Shown here in pieces: positions 1 to 7,733 of a stretch of 9,500 nucleotides of DNA. The DNA is from JACJXF01 sp964404825. Its GTDB lineage: Bacteria > Bacteroidota > Bacteroidia > Bacteroidales > GCA-2748055. Each line of letters opens with the position of its first letter. The first letter of the stretch is position 1. The stretch spans positions 1 through 9,500 of the forward strand of contig CAYOLQ010000131.1 in the NCBI GenBank assembly GCA_964404825.1, in the 5' to 3' direction. A program made the translations under genes and the position numbers. The notes under the pieces are model-generated. The model did no database searches. It was not told the origin of the DNA and was given only the letters and a program-made list of their open reading frames with translations.

Positions 1-299
1 GACCGGATATTATCTTCAACGCTCATCTGCCGGAATACTGAAGCCTCCTGAGCCAGGTATCCGATCCCCAACTGTGCCCTTTTGTATACCGGAAACCTGG
101 TTATATCCTGATCATCGAGAAATATCTGACCTCCGTTGGCCTTAATTAACCCGACAATCATATAAAATGAGGTTGTCTTACCAGCTCCGTTCGGGCCTAA
201 TAATCCAACAATTTCTCCCTGATTCAATTCGAGCGATACCCCTTTGACAACGGTTCTGCTCCTATATTTTTTAACTAAATTCTCAGCTCTTAGTTTCAT
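1..299 (-). CDS. lptB: LptB-like lipopolysaccharide export ABC transporter ATPase (5' part only)
   Basis: This is the first 99 codons of an ABC ATPase; the rest lies beyond the left edge. My translation of the minus strand gives an N-terminus beginning MKLRAENLVKKYRSRTVVKG, a Walker A GPNGAGKTT at residues 35-43, and a Q-loop glutamine at residue 84 in the stretch GIGYLAQEASVFR. That stretch, together with the early SFYMIVGL after Walker A, is the LptB signature, as opposed to a generic ABC ATPase. In the family, LptB hydrolyses ATP on the cytoplasmic side of the LptB2FG complex to extract lipopolysaccharide from the inner membrane and push it along the Lpt bridge. The signature motif, Walker B and H-loop are not visible here. 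The ATG lies 21 bases after the tatC stop with no clear Shine-Dalgarno, so it is probably translated from the tatC transcript. A paralogous ABC ATPase is the main alternative. Confidence 0.92.
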   Translation of the reverse strand, partial: MKLRAENLVKKYRSRTVVKGVSLELNQGEIVGLLGPNGAGKTTSFYMIVGLIKANGGQIFLDDQDITRFPVYKRAQLGIGYLAQEASVFRQMSVEDNIR

Positions 300-320
300 C
301 GTTTCAGATAATTATAAATT

Positions 321-1187
321 TTAAGCTTCGAGTAGTTCTTCATCAACCCGTTTACTTTCGATCCGTTTTGCAAGTACCACGCCCAGTTCATAAAGAAGAA
401 TTAATGGTCCGGACACAACCAGCATACTAAACACATCTGGAGGTGTAATAATGGCTGCCAGTAAAAGCAGTATTATGTAGGCATGTCTGCGATAGTTCTT
501 TAAAAATCCGGAGCTTACCAGGCCAACTTTTGCCAGAAAATAGATCACAATAGGCAACTCAAAAACAACACCGCTTCCCAAAATAATTGTTGTTACTGAG
601 CTGATGTAAGAATTCAGATTTATTTGGTTGACGACTTCTGCACTCACCCGGTACGATCCAAAAAAATGGGTAGAAAGTGGAACAACAAGATAATAGCCGA
701 AAAGTACACCAGACATAAACAATAAAGTGCTGTAAAAAACTGCGCCGGTAGCATGTTTGCGCTCTTTTTCATAAAGCGCCGGGCGAATGAAACGCCAGAA
801 TTCCCAAAAAATATAAGGAATTGCAAAAATAATCCCACCGATCATAGCGATATTCAAATGGGTCGAAAACTGACCTGCCATGTCGTAATTGATAATACTA
901 AAAGGTTGGGTATTAATGGCAAGATCAGGTGAATCAAACCTGGCCGCCATCCATGCAAATACCCTGTTGGTAAAAAAACCGGGATATTTTGGTGCGAAAA
1001 GGATCTCATCCATAATGAATTTGACATTAATAAACACCAAAATGGCACCAATTAACACTGCCGCAGAAGCACGAACCAGATGCCATCGCAACTCCTCCAG
1101 ATGCTCCAGAAAGGACATCTCCTCATTTGCCTTTTTCGACTTTGTCTCCTTAGTCTCTTTTCCTGTAAGTATTCCCTTGATGGACAT
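321..1187 (-). CDS. tatC: Sec-independent protein translocase subunit TatC
   Basis: This 288-residue protein is the multispanning receptor of the twin-arginine translocase, which binds RR signal peptides and, with TatA/B proteins, exports folded proteins. Six hydrophobic segments are visible at about residues 39-56, 110-132, 149-171, 195-219, 236-254 and 256-273. Family motifs are intact: FLEHLEELR at 26-34 (E32 aligns by eye with E. coli E15), RPALYEKERK at 135-144 (E142 with E103), VVFELP with E210 (E170), and TPPD with D251 (D211). The frame stays open to a TTG at 1277. I choose the ATG at 1187 because AAAAGG lies 3 bases upstream and because the likely promoter -7 box (1241-1248) lies downstream of that TTG. 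An ATG at 1118, just before SFLEHL, is a possible shorter start. No tatA or tatB is in the window. lptB follows 21 bases downstream, probably in the same operon. Confidence 0.96.
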   Translation of the reverse strand: MSIKGILTGKETKETKSKKANEEMSFLEHLEELRWHLVRASAAVLIGAILVFINVKFIMDEILFAPKYPGFFTNRVFAWMAARFDSPDLAINTQPFSIINYDMAGQFSTHLNIAMIGGIIFAIPYIFWEFWRFIRPALYEKERKHATGAVFYSTLLFMSGVLFGYYLVVPLSTHFFGSYRVSAEVVNQINLNSYISSVTTIILGSGVVFELPIVIYFLAKVGLVSSGFLKNYRRHAYIILLLLAAIITPPDVFSMLVVSGPLILLYELGVVLAKRIESKRVDEELLEA

Positions 1188-1240
1188 TGACCTTTTATTA
1201 AAGATTTTGAATAACCAGAAATGCATAAACAATTCAGCGG

Positions 1241-1248
1241 CAAATATA
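1241..1248 (-). promoter_or_regulatory. Candidate Bacteroidota -7 promoter box for tatC-lptB
   Basis: On the minus strand these bases read TATATTTG followed by CC, an exact match to the Bacteroidota -7 consensus TAnnTTTG. It would start transcription near 1234-1236, giving a leader of about 47 bases before the tatC ATG at 1187, which carries AAAAGG. The expected TTG of the -33 box is not at the usual 19-21 base spacing; only a TTC is close, and the nearest TTG is 26 bases away. The call therefore rests on the -7 box and its position in the divergent recQ/tatC gap. Confidence 0.5.
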
Positions 1249-1331
1249 CGATTCTTTGCCCCATTTGAAGAAGGCAAAAAACCGTTCTAAAAAGATCCAA
1301 TGTTAAATTTTTACGATTTTAAATTAATTAC

Positions 1332-1361
1332 TTGTTCCGGGCAATAAAAATGATAATTTAG
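1332..1361 (+). promoter_or_regulatory. Candidate recQ promoter (TTG, 19-base spacer, TAATTTAG)
   Basis: TTG at 1332-1334 is followed after 19 bases by TAATTTAG at 1354-1361, which differs from the Bacteroidota -7 consensus TAnnTTTG at one position. Transcription would begin around 1366-1368, about 32 bases before the recQ ATG. The spacing and position fit, but such near-matches are common in AT-rich DNA, so this is a weak call. Confidence 0.3.
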
Positions 1362-1399
1362 TGGAACAAATTCAAATTGATTGAGAGATACTTTCACGT

Positions 1400-3574
1400 A
1401 TGATTATANNNNNNNNNNAACAGCTTCAAAAGTACTTTGGCTTTGATCGGTTCAAGGGACAACAGGAAGAGGTAATCAACAGCATACTAGACGGAAACGA
1501 CACTTTTGTTCTGATGCCTACGGGTGGTGGAAAGTCACTGTGTTACCAGTTGCCGGCACTGATGCAGGAGGGAACGGCTATTGTCATATCACCGCTCATC
1601 GCATTGATGAAAAATCAGGTTGATGCTATCAGAAGTTTCAGTACTGAAGATGGAGTTGCACATTTTCTCAATTCCTCACTTACAAAAACGGCAATACAGA
1701 AAGTAAAAGAGGATATCTCCAGAGGTCAAACCAAACTTTTGTATGTGGCGCCTGAATCCCTTACAAAATTGGAAAACATCGATTTTCTGAAAGGAATAAA
1801 AATATCGTTTTATGCCATCGACGAAGCTCACTGCATTTCAGAATGGGGTCATGACTTCAGACCGGAGTACAGAAGAATCCGCCCTATTGTCAATGAAATA
1901 GGGCAAGCACCTATCATGGCATTAACTGCCACTGCAACACCTAAGGTTCAACACGATATCCAGAAAAATCTCGGGATGCAGAACGCACAGGTCTTTAAAT
2001 CCTCCTTTAACAGGCCGAACCTCTATTACGAGATTCGGCCTAAGAATAAAGCGAAGGATCAAATAATAAGAATGATTAAAACCAATCCGGGTAAATCAGG
2101 AATTATTTATTGTCTTAGTCGTAAAAAAGTTGAAGAGATTGCCGAATTGCTTCAGGTAAATGGGATAAAGGCACTGGCTTATCATGCAGGGATGGATTCT
2201 GCAACCCGTTCAGCCAATCAGGATAAATTTCTGATGGAAGAATCGGATGTAATTGTTGCAACCATTGCCTTCGGAATGGGAATCGACAAACCGGATGTCC
2301 GTTTCGTGATTCACTACGACATCCCCAAATCGCTTGAAGGTTACTACCAGGAAACAGGCAGGGCGGGACGCGACGGCGGAGAAGGGAAATGCATTACCTT
2401 TTACAGCTATAAAGATATACAGAAGCTCGAGAAATTTATGCAGGGAAAACCTGTTGCCGAGCAGGAAATCGGTCAGCAACTTTTACTCGATACTGTGGCA
2501 TTCGCAGAATCGTCTCTTTGCCGTCGTACCATACTGCTTCACTACTTTGGGGAAAAATACGAGACAGAAAATTGCGGATTCTGTGATAATTGTCTGAATC
2601 CAAAAGAACAAATGGAAGGGAGAGAGCTCGTAATTACAGCCTTAAAGGCAGTAATAGAAGTGAAGGAGCAATGTAAGGGTGAACATCTGGTCAGCATATT
2701 ACTGGGGATAGAGAATGCTACTGTAAAATCGTTTTCGCATAATACGCTCGATATATTTGGTGAAGGTGATGAATATGACGATAAGATTTGGAATGCCGTC
2801 TTCCGGCAAAGTATCATTGCAGGATTCCTTCATAAAGACATTGAAAACTATGGCGTTTTAAAACTCACCGATGCAGGAAGGGAATTTCTGGCCCATCCCC
2901 GCTCCTTTATGATTGTCAAAAACCACGACTACGAGTCTGAAGAGGAGGGTGATGAAGTACCACAGGGCGGGAATGCATCAGGCGATCCGGAACTTTTCGC
3001 AATTCTAAAGGATCTGCGTAAAAAAGTAGCAATAAAGCAGAAACTACCCCCATTTGTAATCTTTCAGGACCCTTCACTCTCTGATATGTCCATACAGTAT
3101 CCTACAACAATTGAAGAACTTCAGGGTATTATTGGAGTTGGGCAGGGGAAAGCTCAGCGCTATGGAAAACCATTCGTAGAAGTGATTAAGCGGTATGTCG
3201 AGGAGAAAGGGATAGAACGTGCCCAGGATATGGTGGTGCGTTCGGTTGCCAACAAATCCAAAAATAAAGTTTATATCATTCAAAATATCGACCGCAAATT
3301 GGCACTGAACGAGATTGCCGATGCCAAAGGAATGTCCCTGAGTGAATTACTAACTGAGCTTGAGGCAATCGTAAATTCAGGAACAAAGATAAATATCGAT
3401 TATTATATTGATGATGTTATGGATGAAGATCAGATTGATGATATCTACAGGTATTTCAGGGAGGATGCGGAGTCTGATTCAATGGAAGAGGCAATCGCTG
3501 AATTTGGAGATGATTATGAAGCGGAAGAGATCCGGATGGTGAGAATAAAATTCCTGGCTGAGATGGGAAATTAA
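1400..3574 (+). CDS. recQ: ATP-dependent DNA helicase RecQ (N-terminus interrupted by an assembly gap)
   Basis: RecQ is a 3'-5' superfamily 2 DNA helicase used in recombination and fork repair. As drawn it has 724 residues, with residues 4-7 unknown because of the N run. Visible in order: the RecQ motif 0 region FGFDRFKGQQEE (13-24), Walker A TGGGKS (41-46), DEAHCISEWGHDFRPEY (141-157) with the DEAH box at 141-144, then the second RecA-like lobe. The RecQ-Ct zinc site has cysteines at 374, 392, 395 and 398, followed by a winged-helix region. An HRDC domain starts near DPELF at 529 and ends near 600. About 120 further residues, acidic and ending in a helical region, form an extension that I associate with Bacteroidota RecQ proteins. 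The ATG at 1400 has no clear Shine-Dalgarno. No in-frame Met follows the gap before residue 39, which is too late, so the true start lies in or before the gap. The stop faces that of the kinase gene 17 bases away. Confidence 0.97.
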   Translation: MIIXXXXQLQKYFGFDRFKGQQEEVINSILDGNDTFVLMPTGGGKSLCYQLPALMQEGTAIVISPLIALMKNQVDAIRSFSTEDGVAHFLNSSLTKTAIQKVKEDISRGQTKLLYVAPESLTKLENIDFLKGIKISFYAIDEAHCISEWGHDFRPEYRRIRPIVNEIGQAPIMALTATATPKVQHDIQKNLGMQNAQVFKSSFNRPNLYYEIRPKNKAKDQIIRMIKTNPGKSGIIYCLSRKKVEEIAELLQVNGIKALAYHAGMDSATRSANQDKFLMEESDVIVATIAFGMGIDKPDVRFVIHYDIPKSLEGYYQETGRAGRDGGEGKCITFYSYKDIQKLEKFMQGKPVAEQEIGQQLLLDTVAFAESSLCRRTILLHYFGEKYETENCGFCDNCLNPKEQMEGRELVITALKAVIEVKEQCKGEHLVSILLGIENATVKSFSHNTLDIFGEGDEYDDKIWNAVFRQSIIAGFLHKDIENYGVLKLTDAGREFLAHPRSFMIVKNHDYESEEEGDEVPQGGNASGDPELFAILKDLRKKVAIKQKLPPFVIFQDPSLSDMSIQYPTTIEELQGIIGVGQGKAQRYGKPFVEVIKRYVEEKGIERAQDMVVRSVANKSKNKVYIIQNIDRKLALNEIADAKGMSLSELLTELEAIVNSGTKINIDYYIDDVMDEDQIDDIYRYFREDAESDSMEEAIAEFGDDYEAEEIRMVRIKFLAEMGN
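1409..1418. other. Assembly gap (10 N)
   Basis: Ten undetermined bases sit nine bases after the putative recQ ATG. They hide codons 4-6 and part of codon 7. The frame happens to stay open across exactly ten N, and the resulting distance from Met to KYFGF (10 residues) is plausible for RecQ, but a run of ten may be a placeholder and not a measured length. Confidence 1.
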
Positions 3575-3591
3575 CCTTTTAATCAAAACTC

Positions 3592-6500
3592 TTATTTCAT
3601 ATCAGGGATAGAAGATAATGGAAGTTTTATAAAAAACGTTGTTTCAACATCAAGTGTTGACTGAAACCAAATTTCGCCATTAAAATTCTCAATTATTTTC
3701 CTGGCAATTGCCAGGCCCAATCCCGTACCACTCGATTTTGTGGTAAAACTCGGCTCAAATAATTTATCCTGCAACTCAATGGGGATGCCATTCCCATTGT
3801 CAGTAACTGAAATAAATGCCCAGATGTCTTCTTTATACAACTTCACATTCAACACCCCGGCCCTATCCTTTGGAATAGCCTGCAAACCATTTTTAATCAG
3901 ATTAATAATTGCTCTGCCCAATTGATCTTTGTCTGCGATCACACCAAATGGTTGATCGCCTGAAACAGTGAGTGAAACCTTTATATTATTCATATTTTCG
4001 AAAAGAAGAACCACTTCACTTAATTTCTCTTTTAAATCGATCAGCTCAATATTTACCACTGGCATTTTGGCAAAATCCGAAAAGGAGGAGGCAATTAAGG
4101 AGAGTGCATCGATTTGTTCAGCCAGCATCCGGCTAACCCTGAAAAAATAATCATCGAACTTTTCAGAATTCTGTTCTTTTAAACGCTGCAAATACTGGAT
4201 ACTCAATTTCATCGGGGTAAGCGGGTTGTTAATTTCATGAGCCACTTGCCGGGCCATCTCCTGCCATGCAGATTCACGTTCTGATCGTGCAAGTAGTTCT
4301 GCACTTTCTGCCAGCTCATCCACCTTTTTATTATATTCTTTGGCTAGCCGCCCAATTTCATCCTCACCCAGGTATTCAATTTTCGCATTTGTTTTACCCA
4401 ACTGAATACCTTTCAGATAGTTTTCTATTTGTTGCAGGGGGGCTGTTAATTTATGACTTATAATCAATGCAACCATTAAGCTAATTATTATCAGCAATAT
4501 GTATAAATTTGAAAATGCTACAATAAAATCGGAAACCTGCTTTTCAAAATCATCCTGCCGGGTAAAATAGGGTAAATTCAAATACCCTATTAGCCGGTTA
4601 TTTTGATTGTAAATTGGCGAATAGGCGGAGAAAAAATTCATTACTCCGAGATTTTCATTATGAAGAAAAAGGGTTTTATGCTCCGTGGTAAGCGCCTTGA
4701 AGGCAATCGGATCAATTTTACGGGACAAAAGACCCCGGTCATAAATCTCGCTTCGCGAAGTGGCAAACAAACTGCCATTGAGATCATACAGATTGATATC
4801 GGACCGGATAATATCAGAAAGTACAATAAGCTGTTCGTTCATAAAATCGAGCATGGGAACATTTAACTCTGTCTCATGTCCAATTCTCATGCTCAATTCA
4901 GAAGATACAGACATTACCTTCTCATTCAGGTTATCCTTTACCGAATTAAGCAATTTTCGGGAATTATAGAGCATTAAACCCAATCCGATTATTATTAAAA
5001 TACCAAGTAATGAAAGTATTAGGGTGAGCTGAATCTTCTCGCGAAAATCGAGTTTGCGACTCCGGATTCTAAGATTTTTACTATTGAGAATCAACATTAC
5101 CGATCCTGTCAGAAAAAACAATAGAAACAAATATGGGAAAGTACTGATTCTGTCATAGATATGAATTTCAGGATAACTTACGATCACATAATTATTCCCG
5201 TTACGATTATAGGCACAATGACGGTAGTTGTTTTTCGGGAAATAGGTATACTCTTCCGTAAGCGGAATATCTGCGGGCAGTTTCATTTCATACTGATAAT
5301 CCCCTCCCCGATCAACGAGTTCACCATCGAAGTATTTTGCATAACTATAATCGCCATCCTGCCTCTCCCGTGAGGCATGTTCATCCAGCAATAGTTCTGG
5401 ATATCCCTTTCCTTCAGGAATCACCCGGGAATTAAGCTCAATAAATATTTTGACGGGTATATTCATTGAATTTACGAAATCGAGTTGCCCCATATAGGAT
5501 ATCCGACCGTTAACCCGATCCATAAAATAAAAATTACTCCCCGAAACAAGCATTCCCTTGGCATTTCTCAGATTATTGAAAAATTCAAGACATGGATAAT
5601 GCCGCTCATCAGTAATATATACACTGTCCTCCGGAGTGCATACGGTAATCTGCAGATTGTAATTTCGCCAAAAGCCTGTAAAGTAATTATTCTGGAAATA
5701 CGATTCGAGTGTTTTATAGGGAGGAAATAAATGGGATTGAATAATTGTATCCTGATGTAATTTATTATCTAGTTCTGAAAGAAAGATCTCCGCACCTGAA
5801 TCTCTTTCGGAGCTCAGTTTTACCGCCCACAAATCCAGTACCTTATTCCTTTTCAGCTGTATCAGCTGCTGGGCATACAGATTCACATAGCTGGCACCTA
5901 AAACGGAGATAATCAAAAGAGAAGTAAATTTATATTCCCGAATCTTTCCAACTTTGAATCTGGCCATAATCAGAACTATACCTGCATAATAGATAAATGG
6001 CGTCCATTCAATATCATAACATAGTGCCGACACAGAAATCCCTGCTATAGCACCTGCAGCACAAAGCGAGACAACAAATTTGTTCTCTCCCGATTTTCCA
6101 AAATAACCTCCCCGAATGCGCAAAACTACAATAACAAAGCCCAGAACCTGAAGTGAAACTCCGACAAAAGCATAAAAATTAATTGCTGAAAATTTCAGGT
6201 CACTGAAAAATTCGAGTGAAATATTTGAGTTCAGCAATAGTATTTTTAACAGGACAACTGAAAATGAGAATAAAAAAGCAGCAAATAAATGTATGAAAAT
6301 TTTCCGGATTACATCCCTTTTATGCCCTTTTTCATTGCTAAGAAATGAGAACAACGATAGTGTGGAATGGAACATCAGGATGGAAAGTAGGATAAATTCA
6401 CCCAATGAGGCCAGCCAACTGCTATAGGCAAAATCACGCGGAGAAAACAGATTCGTCTGATACAAAGAGGATGGAAATTTAAATCCATTCATTATCAGAT

Positions 6501-7254
6501 ATATAAAGAAACAAATACCGAAAGAAAGTACTATTTTCAGGGTTATAGGTATTCGTTTGCTATACTTAAGCCAAACATTAATCTGTGCTAAAAGAATGAG
6601 GATAAAAAGGAAATAGAGTAATACCGGAATGTCGGAAGTTCTGTTTGAAACTGATGTATTATTTGAACTTGTGAGTGAGAAGAGGTATTTTCCGTCGGGT
6701 TTAAAAATATTCAAACCGTTGGATTGAGAAACTGAGTGAACCAGATAATCATCTGACAATTTAAAATCGTTCTGAAAAGCGCTCTTAATATAGCGGTTAT
6801 GATACGGAAACTCCCGCTTGACCAGAATAAATCCGATTATTGTATAGCTTCCATAATTACGTGAAAGCTGATAATACCAACCGGTTGTCAGATGTACCAG
6901 TCCATCAGGCTTTTTAAAACGATTATCGATGGATGGAATTGCAATGGATGATGATGACCAGAAAATCATTGATTTTTCGTTGAACACAGCCACCGACAAA
7001 CCATTCTCATCCTGATGGAAAAAATGGAGCAATGACCAATCGTTCAACACTCCGGGATCTACCTTCAGGCGAAACACAACAGAATCAACCAGTTGTGCAA
7101 GTCTTTTCTCTTTTTTTTCAAAAACCTTAAAAACACGTTCAGACTCCTGTATACTATTATTCTCCTTAAAAAAAATCCACTCGCAAAGGAGCAAAACCAC
7201 TAAGATTGGAATCGCCAGGAGGATGTAAATATTTCTACGTGCAAATCTTTGCAT
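3592..7254 (-). CDS. Large multi-sensor membrane histidine kinase, NtrY-like transmitter
   Basis: This 1220-residue protein ends in a complete transmitter: H-box AHEINNPLTPMKLS with the phosphoacceptor H1006, N-box NLIKNG with N1122, G1 DNGNG at 1152-1156, F-box LFEPSF at 1165-1170 and G2 GTGLGLA at 1176-1182. The H-box context EMARQVAHEINNPLTP resembles NtrY-type kinases. A HAMP linker follows the last membrane segment (about 934-986). By eye I see 12 membrane segments: about 9-29, 209-228, 235-257, 284-305, 317-342, 359-380, 393-412, 419-432, 443-462, 704-724, 742-763 and 912-933. This leaves extracytoplasmic regions at 30-208, 463-703 and 764-911; the last has Cache-like features (INLYDLNGSLFATS, then SAYSPIYNQ). 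Basic loops fall on the predicted inner side. The ATG has AAAGG two bases upstream, straddling the rlmH stop. No response regulator is visible in the window, and the stimulus is unknown. Confidence 0.96.
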   Translation of the reverse strand: MQRFARRNIYILLAIPILVVLLLCEWIFFKENNSIQESERVFKVFEKKEKRLAQLVDSVVFRLKVDPGVLNDWSLLHFFHQDENGLSVAVFNEKSMIFWSSSSIAIPSIDNRFKKPDGLVHLTTGWYYQLSRNYGSYTIIGFILVKREFPYHNRYIKSAFQNDFKLSDDYLVHSVSQSNGLNIFKPDGKYLFSLTSSNNTSVSNRTSDIPVLLYFLFILILLAQINVWLKYSKRIPITLKIVLSFGICFFIYLIMNGFKFPSSLYQTNLFSPRDFAYSSWLASLGEFILLSILMFHSTLSLFSFLSNEKGHKRDVIRKIFIHLFAAFLFSFSVVLLKILLLNSNISLEFFSDLKFSAINFYAFVGVSLQVLGFVIVVLRIRGGYFGKSGENKFVVSLCAAGAIAGISVSALCYDIEWTPFIYYAGIVLIMARFKVGKIREYKFTSLLIISVLGASYVNLYAQQLIQLKRNKVLDLWAVKLSSERDSGAEIFLSELDNKLHQDTIIQSHLFPPYKTLESYFQNNYFTGFWRNYNLQITVCTPEDSVYITDERHYPCLEFFNNLRNAKGMLVSGSNFYFMDRVNGRISYMGQLDFVNSMNIPVKIFIELNSRVIPEGKGYPELLLDEHASRERQDGDYSYAKYFDGELVDRGGDYQYEMKLPADIPLTEEYTYFPKNNYRHCAYNRNGNNYVIVSYPEIHIYDRISTFPYLFLLFFLTGSVMLILNSKNLRIRSRKLDFREKIQLTLILSLLGILIIIGLGLMLYNSRKLLNSVKDNLNEKVMSVSSELSMRIGHETELNVPMLDFMNEQLIVLSDIIRSDINLYDLNGSLFATSRSEIYDRGLLSRKIDPIAFKALTTEHKTLFLHNENLGVMNFFSAYSPIYNQNNRLIGYLNLPYFTRQDDFEKQVSDFIVAFSNLYILLIIISLMVALIISHKLTAPLQQIENYLKGIQLGKTNAKIEYLGEDEIGRLAKEYNKKVDELAESAELLARSERESAWQEMARQVAHEINNPLTPMKLSIQYLQRLKEQNSEKFDDYFFRVSRMLAEQIDALSLIASSFSDFAKMPVVNIELIDLKEKLSEVVLLFENMNNIKVSLTVSGDQPFGVIADKDQLGRAIINLIKNGLQAIPKDRAGVLNVKLYKEDIWAFISVTDNGNGIPIELQDKLFEPSFTTKSSGTGLGLAIARKIIENFNGEIWFQSTLDVETTFFIKLPLSSIPDMK

Positions 7255-7259
7255 AACCT

Positions 7260-7733
7260 TTATTCGTGATGATATGGTTCATTTTTGATAATTGTCATCG
7301 CCCGGTACAGCTGTTCAACAAAAATCATTCTTACCATCTGATGCGAGAACGTCAATTGCGATAGGGAAATCTTAAAATCAGACCTTTGATACACTCCCTT
7401 TGAGAATCCATAGGGGCCACCGATTACAAAAATCAGTTGACGAATGCCTGCAACCATCTTCTTCCCAATCCACTTTGAAAAATCAACAGATGAGAATTCC
7501 AATCCGTGTTCATCGAGCAAAATCAGTTGATCACCCGACTGAACCTGGTTAAGGATTAATTGCCCCTCCTTCTCTTTCTGAATCTCGACTGAAAGGGAGC
7601 TGCGATTTTTTATATCAGGTATTACCTTAATTTCGAATGGTATATAAAAAGAGAGCCGTTTTACATAGTCTTCAACACCCTCTTTCATATACTTCTTATC
7701 GGTATTGCCAATTGTAAGTAATAGTATTTTCAC
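7260..7733 (-). CDS. rlmH: 23S rRNA (pseudouridine-1915-N3) methyltransferase RlmH
   Basis: RlmH is a small SPOUT-class methyltransferase that uses S-adenosylmethionine to methylate pseudouridine 1915 in helix 69 of 23S rRNA, acting on assembled ribosomes. Starting at the GTG at 7733 gives exactly 157 residues beginning MKILLLTIGN, the usual size and N-terminus of the family (about 155-159). Motifs seen are LDEHG (73-77), the cofactor-binding FVIGGPYGFS (102-111), SLSQLTFSHQMVR (123-135) and the C-terminal YHHE (154-157). An in-frame ATG at 7796 would add 21 residues unlike the family, so I reject it. There is no Shine-Dalgarno before the GTG. The kinase gene starts 5 bases after the stop, so the two are almost certainly co-transcribed, although RlmH is a housekeeping enzyme with no known need for the kinase. 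Confidence 0.96.
   Translation of the reverse strand: MKILLLTIGNTDKKYMKEGVEDYVKRLSFYIPFEIKVIPDIKNRSSLSVEIQKEKEGQLILNQVQSGDQLILLDEHGLEFSSVDFSKWIGKKMVAGIRQLIFVIGGPYGFSKGVYQRSDFKISLSQLTFSHQMVRMIFVEQLYRAMTIIKNEPYHHE

Noticed and set aside
889..1290. Open frame of 133 codons on the plus strand opposite tatC
   Set aside because: It lies wholly antisense to a well-supported tatC, has no recognisable motif, and its composition follows from the tatC codons.
4750..4759. Perfect 10-base palindrome CTTCGCGAAG
   Set aside because: It is in the kinase coding region, encodes ordinary residues near 832-836, has no T run and no second copy that I saw.
7424..7531. Repeated 12-base string AAAATCAGTTGA within rlmH
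   Set aside because: Both copies encode Gln-Leu-Ile at the start of beta strands of RlmH (QLIFV and QLILL), so the repeat follows from protein sequence and codon choice.
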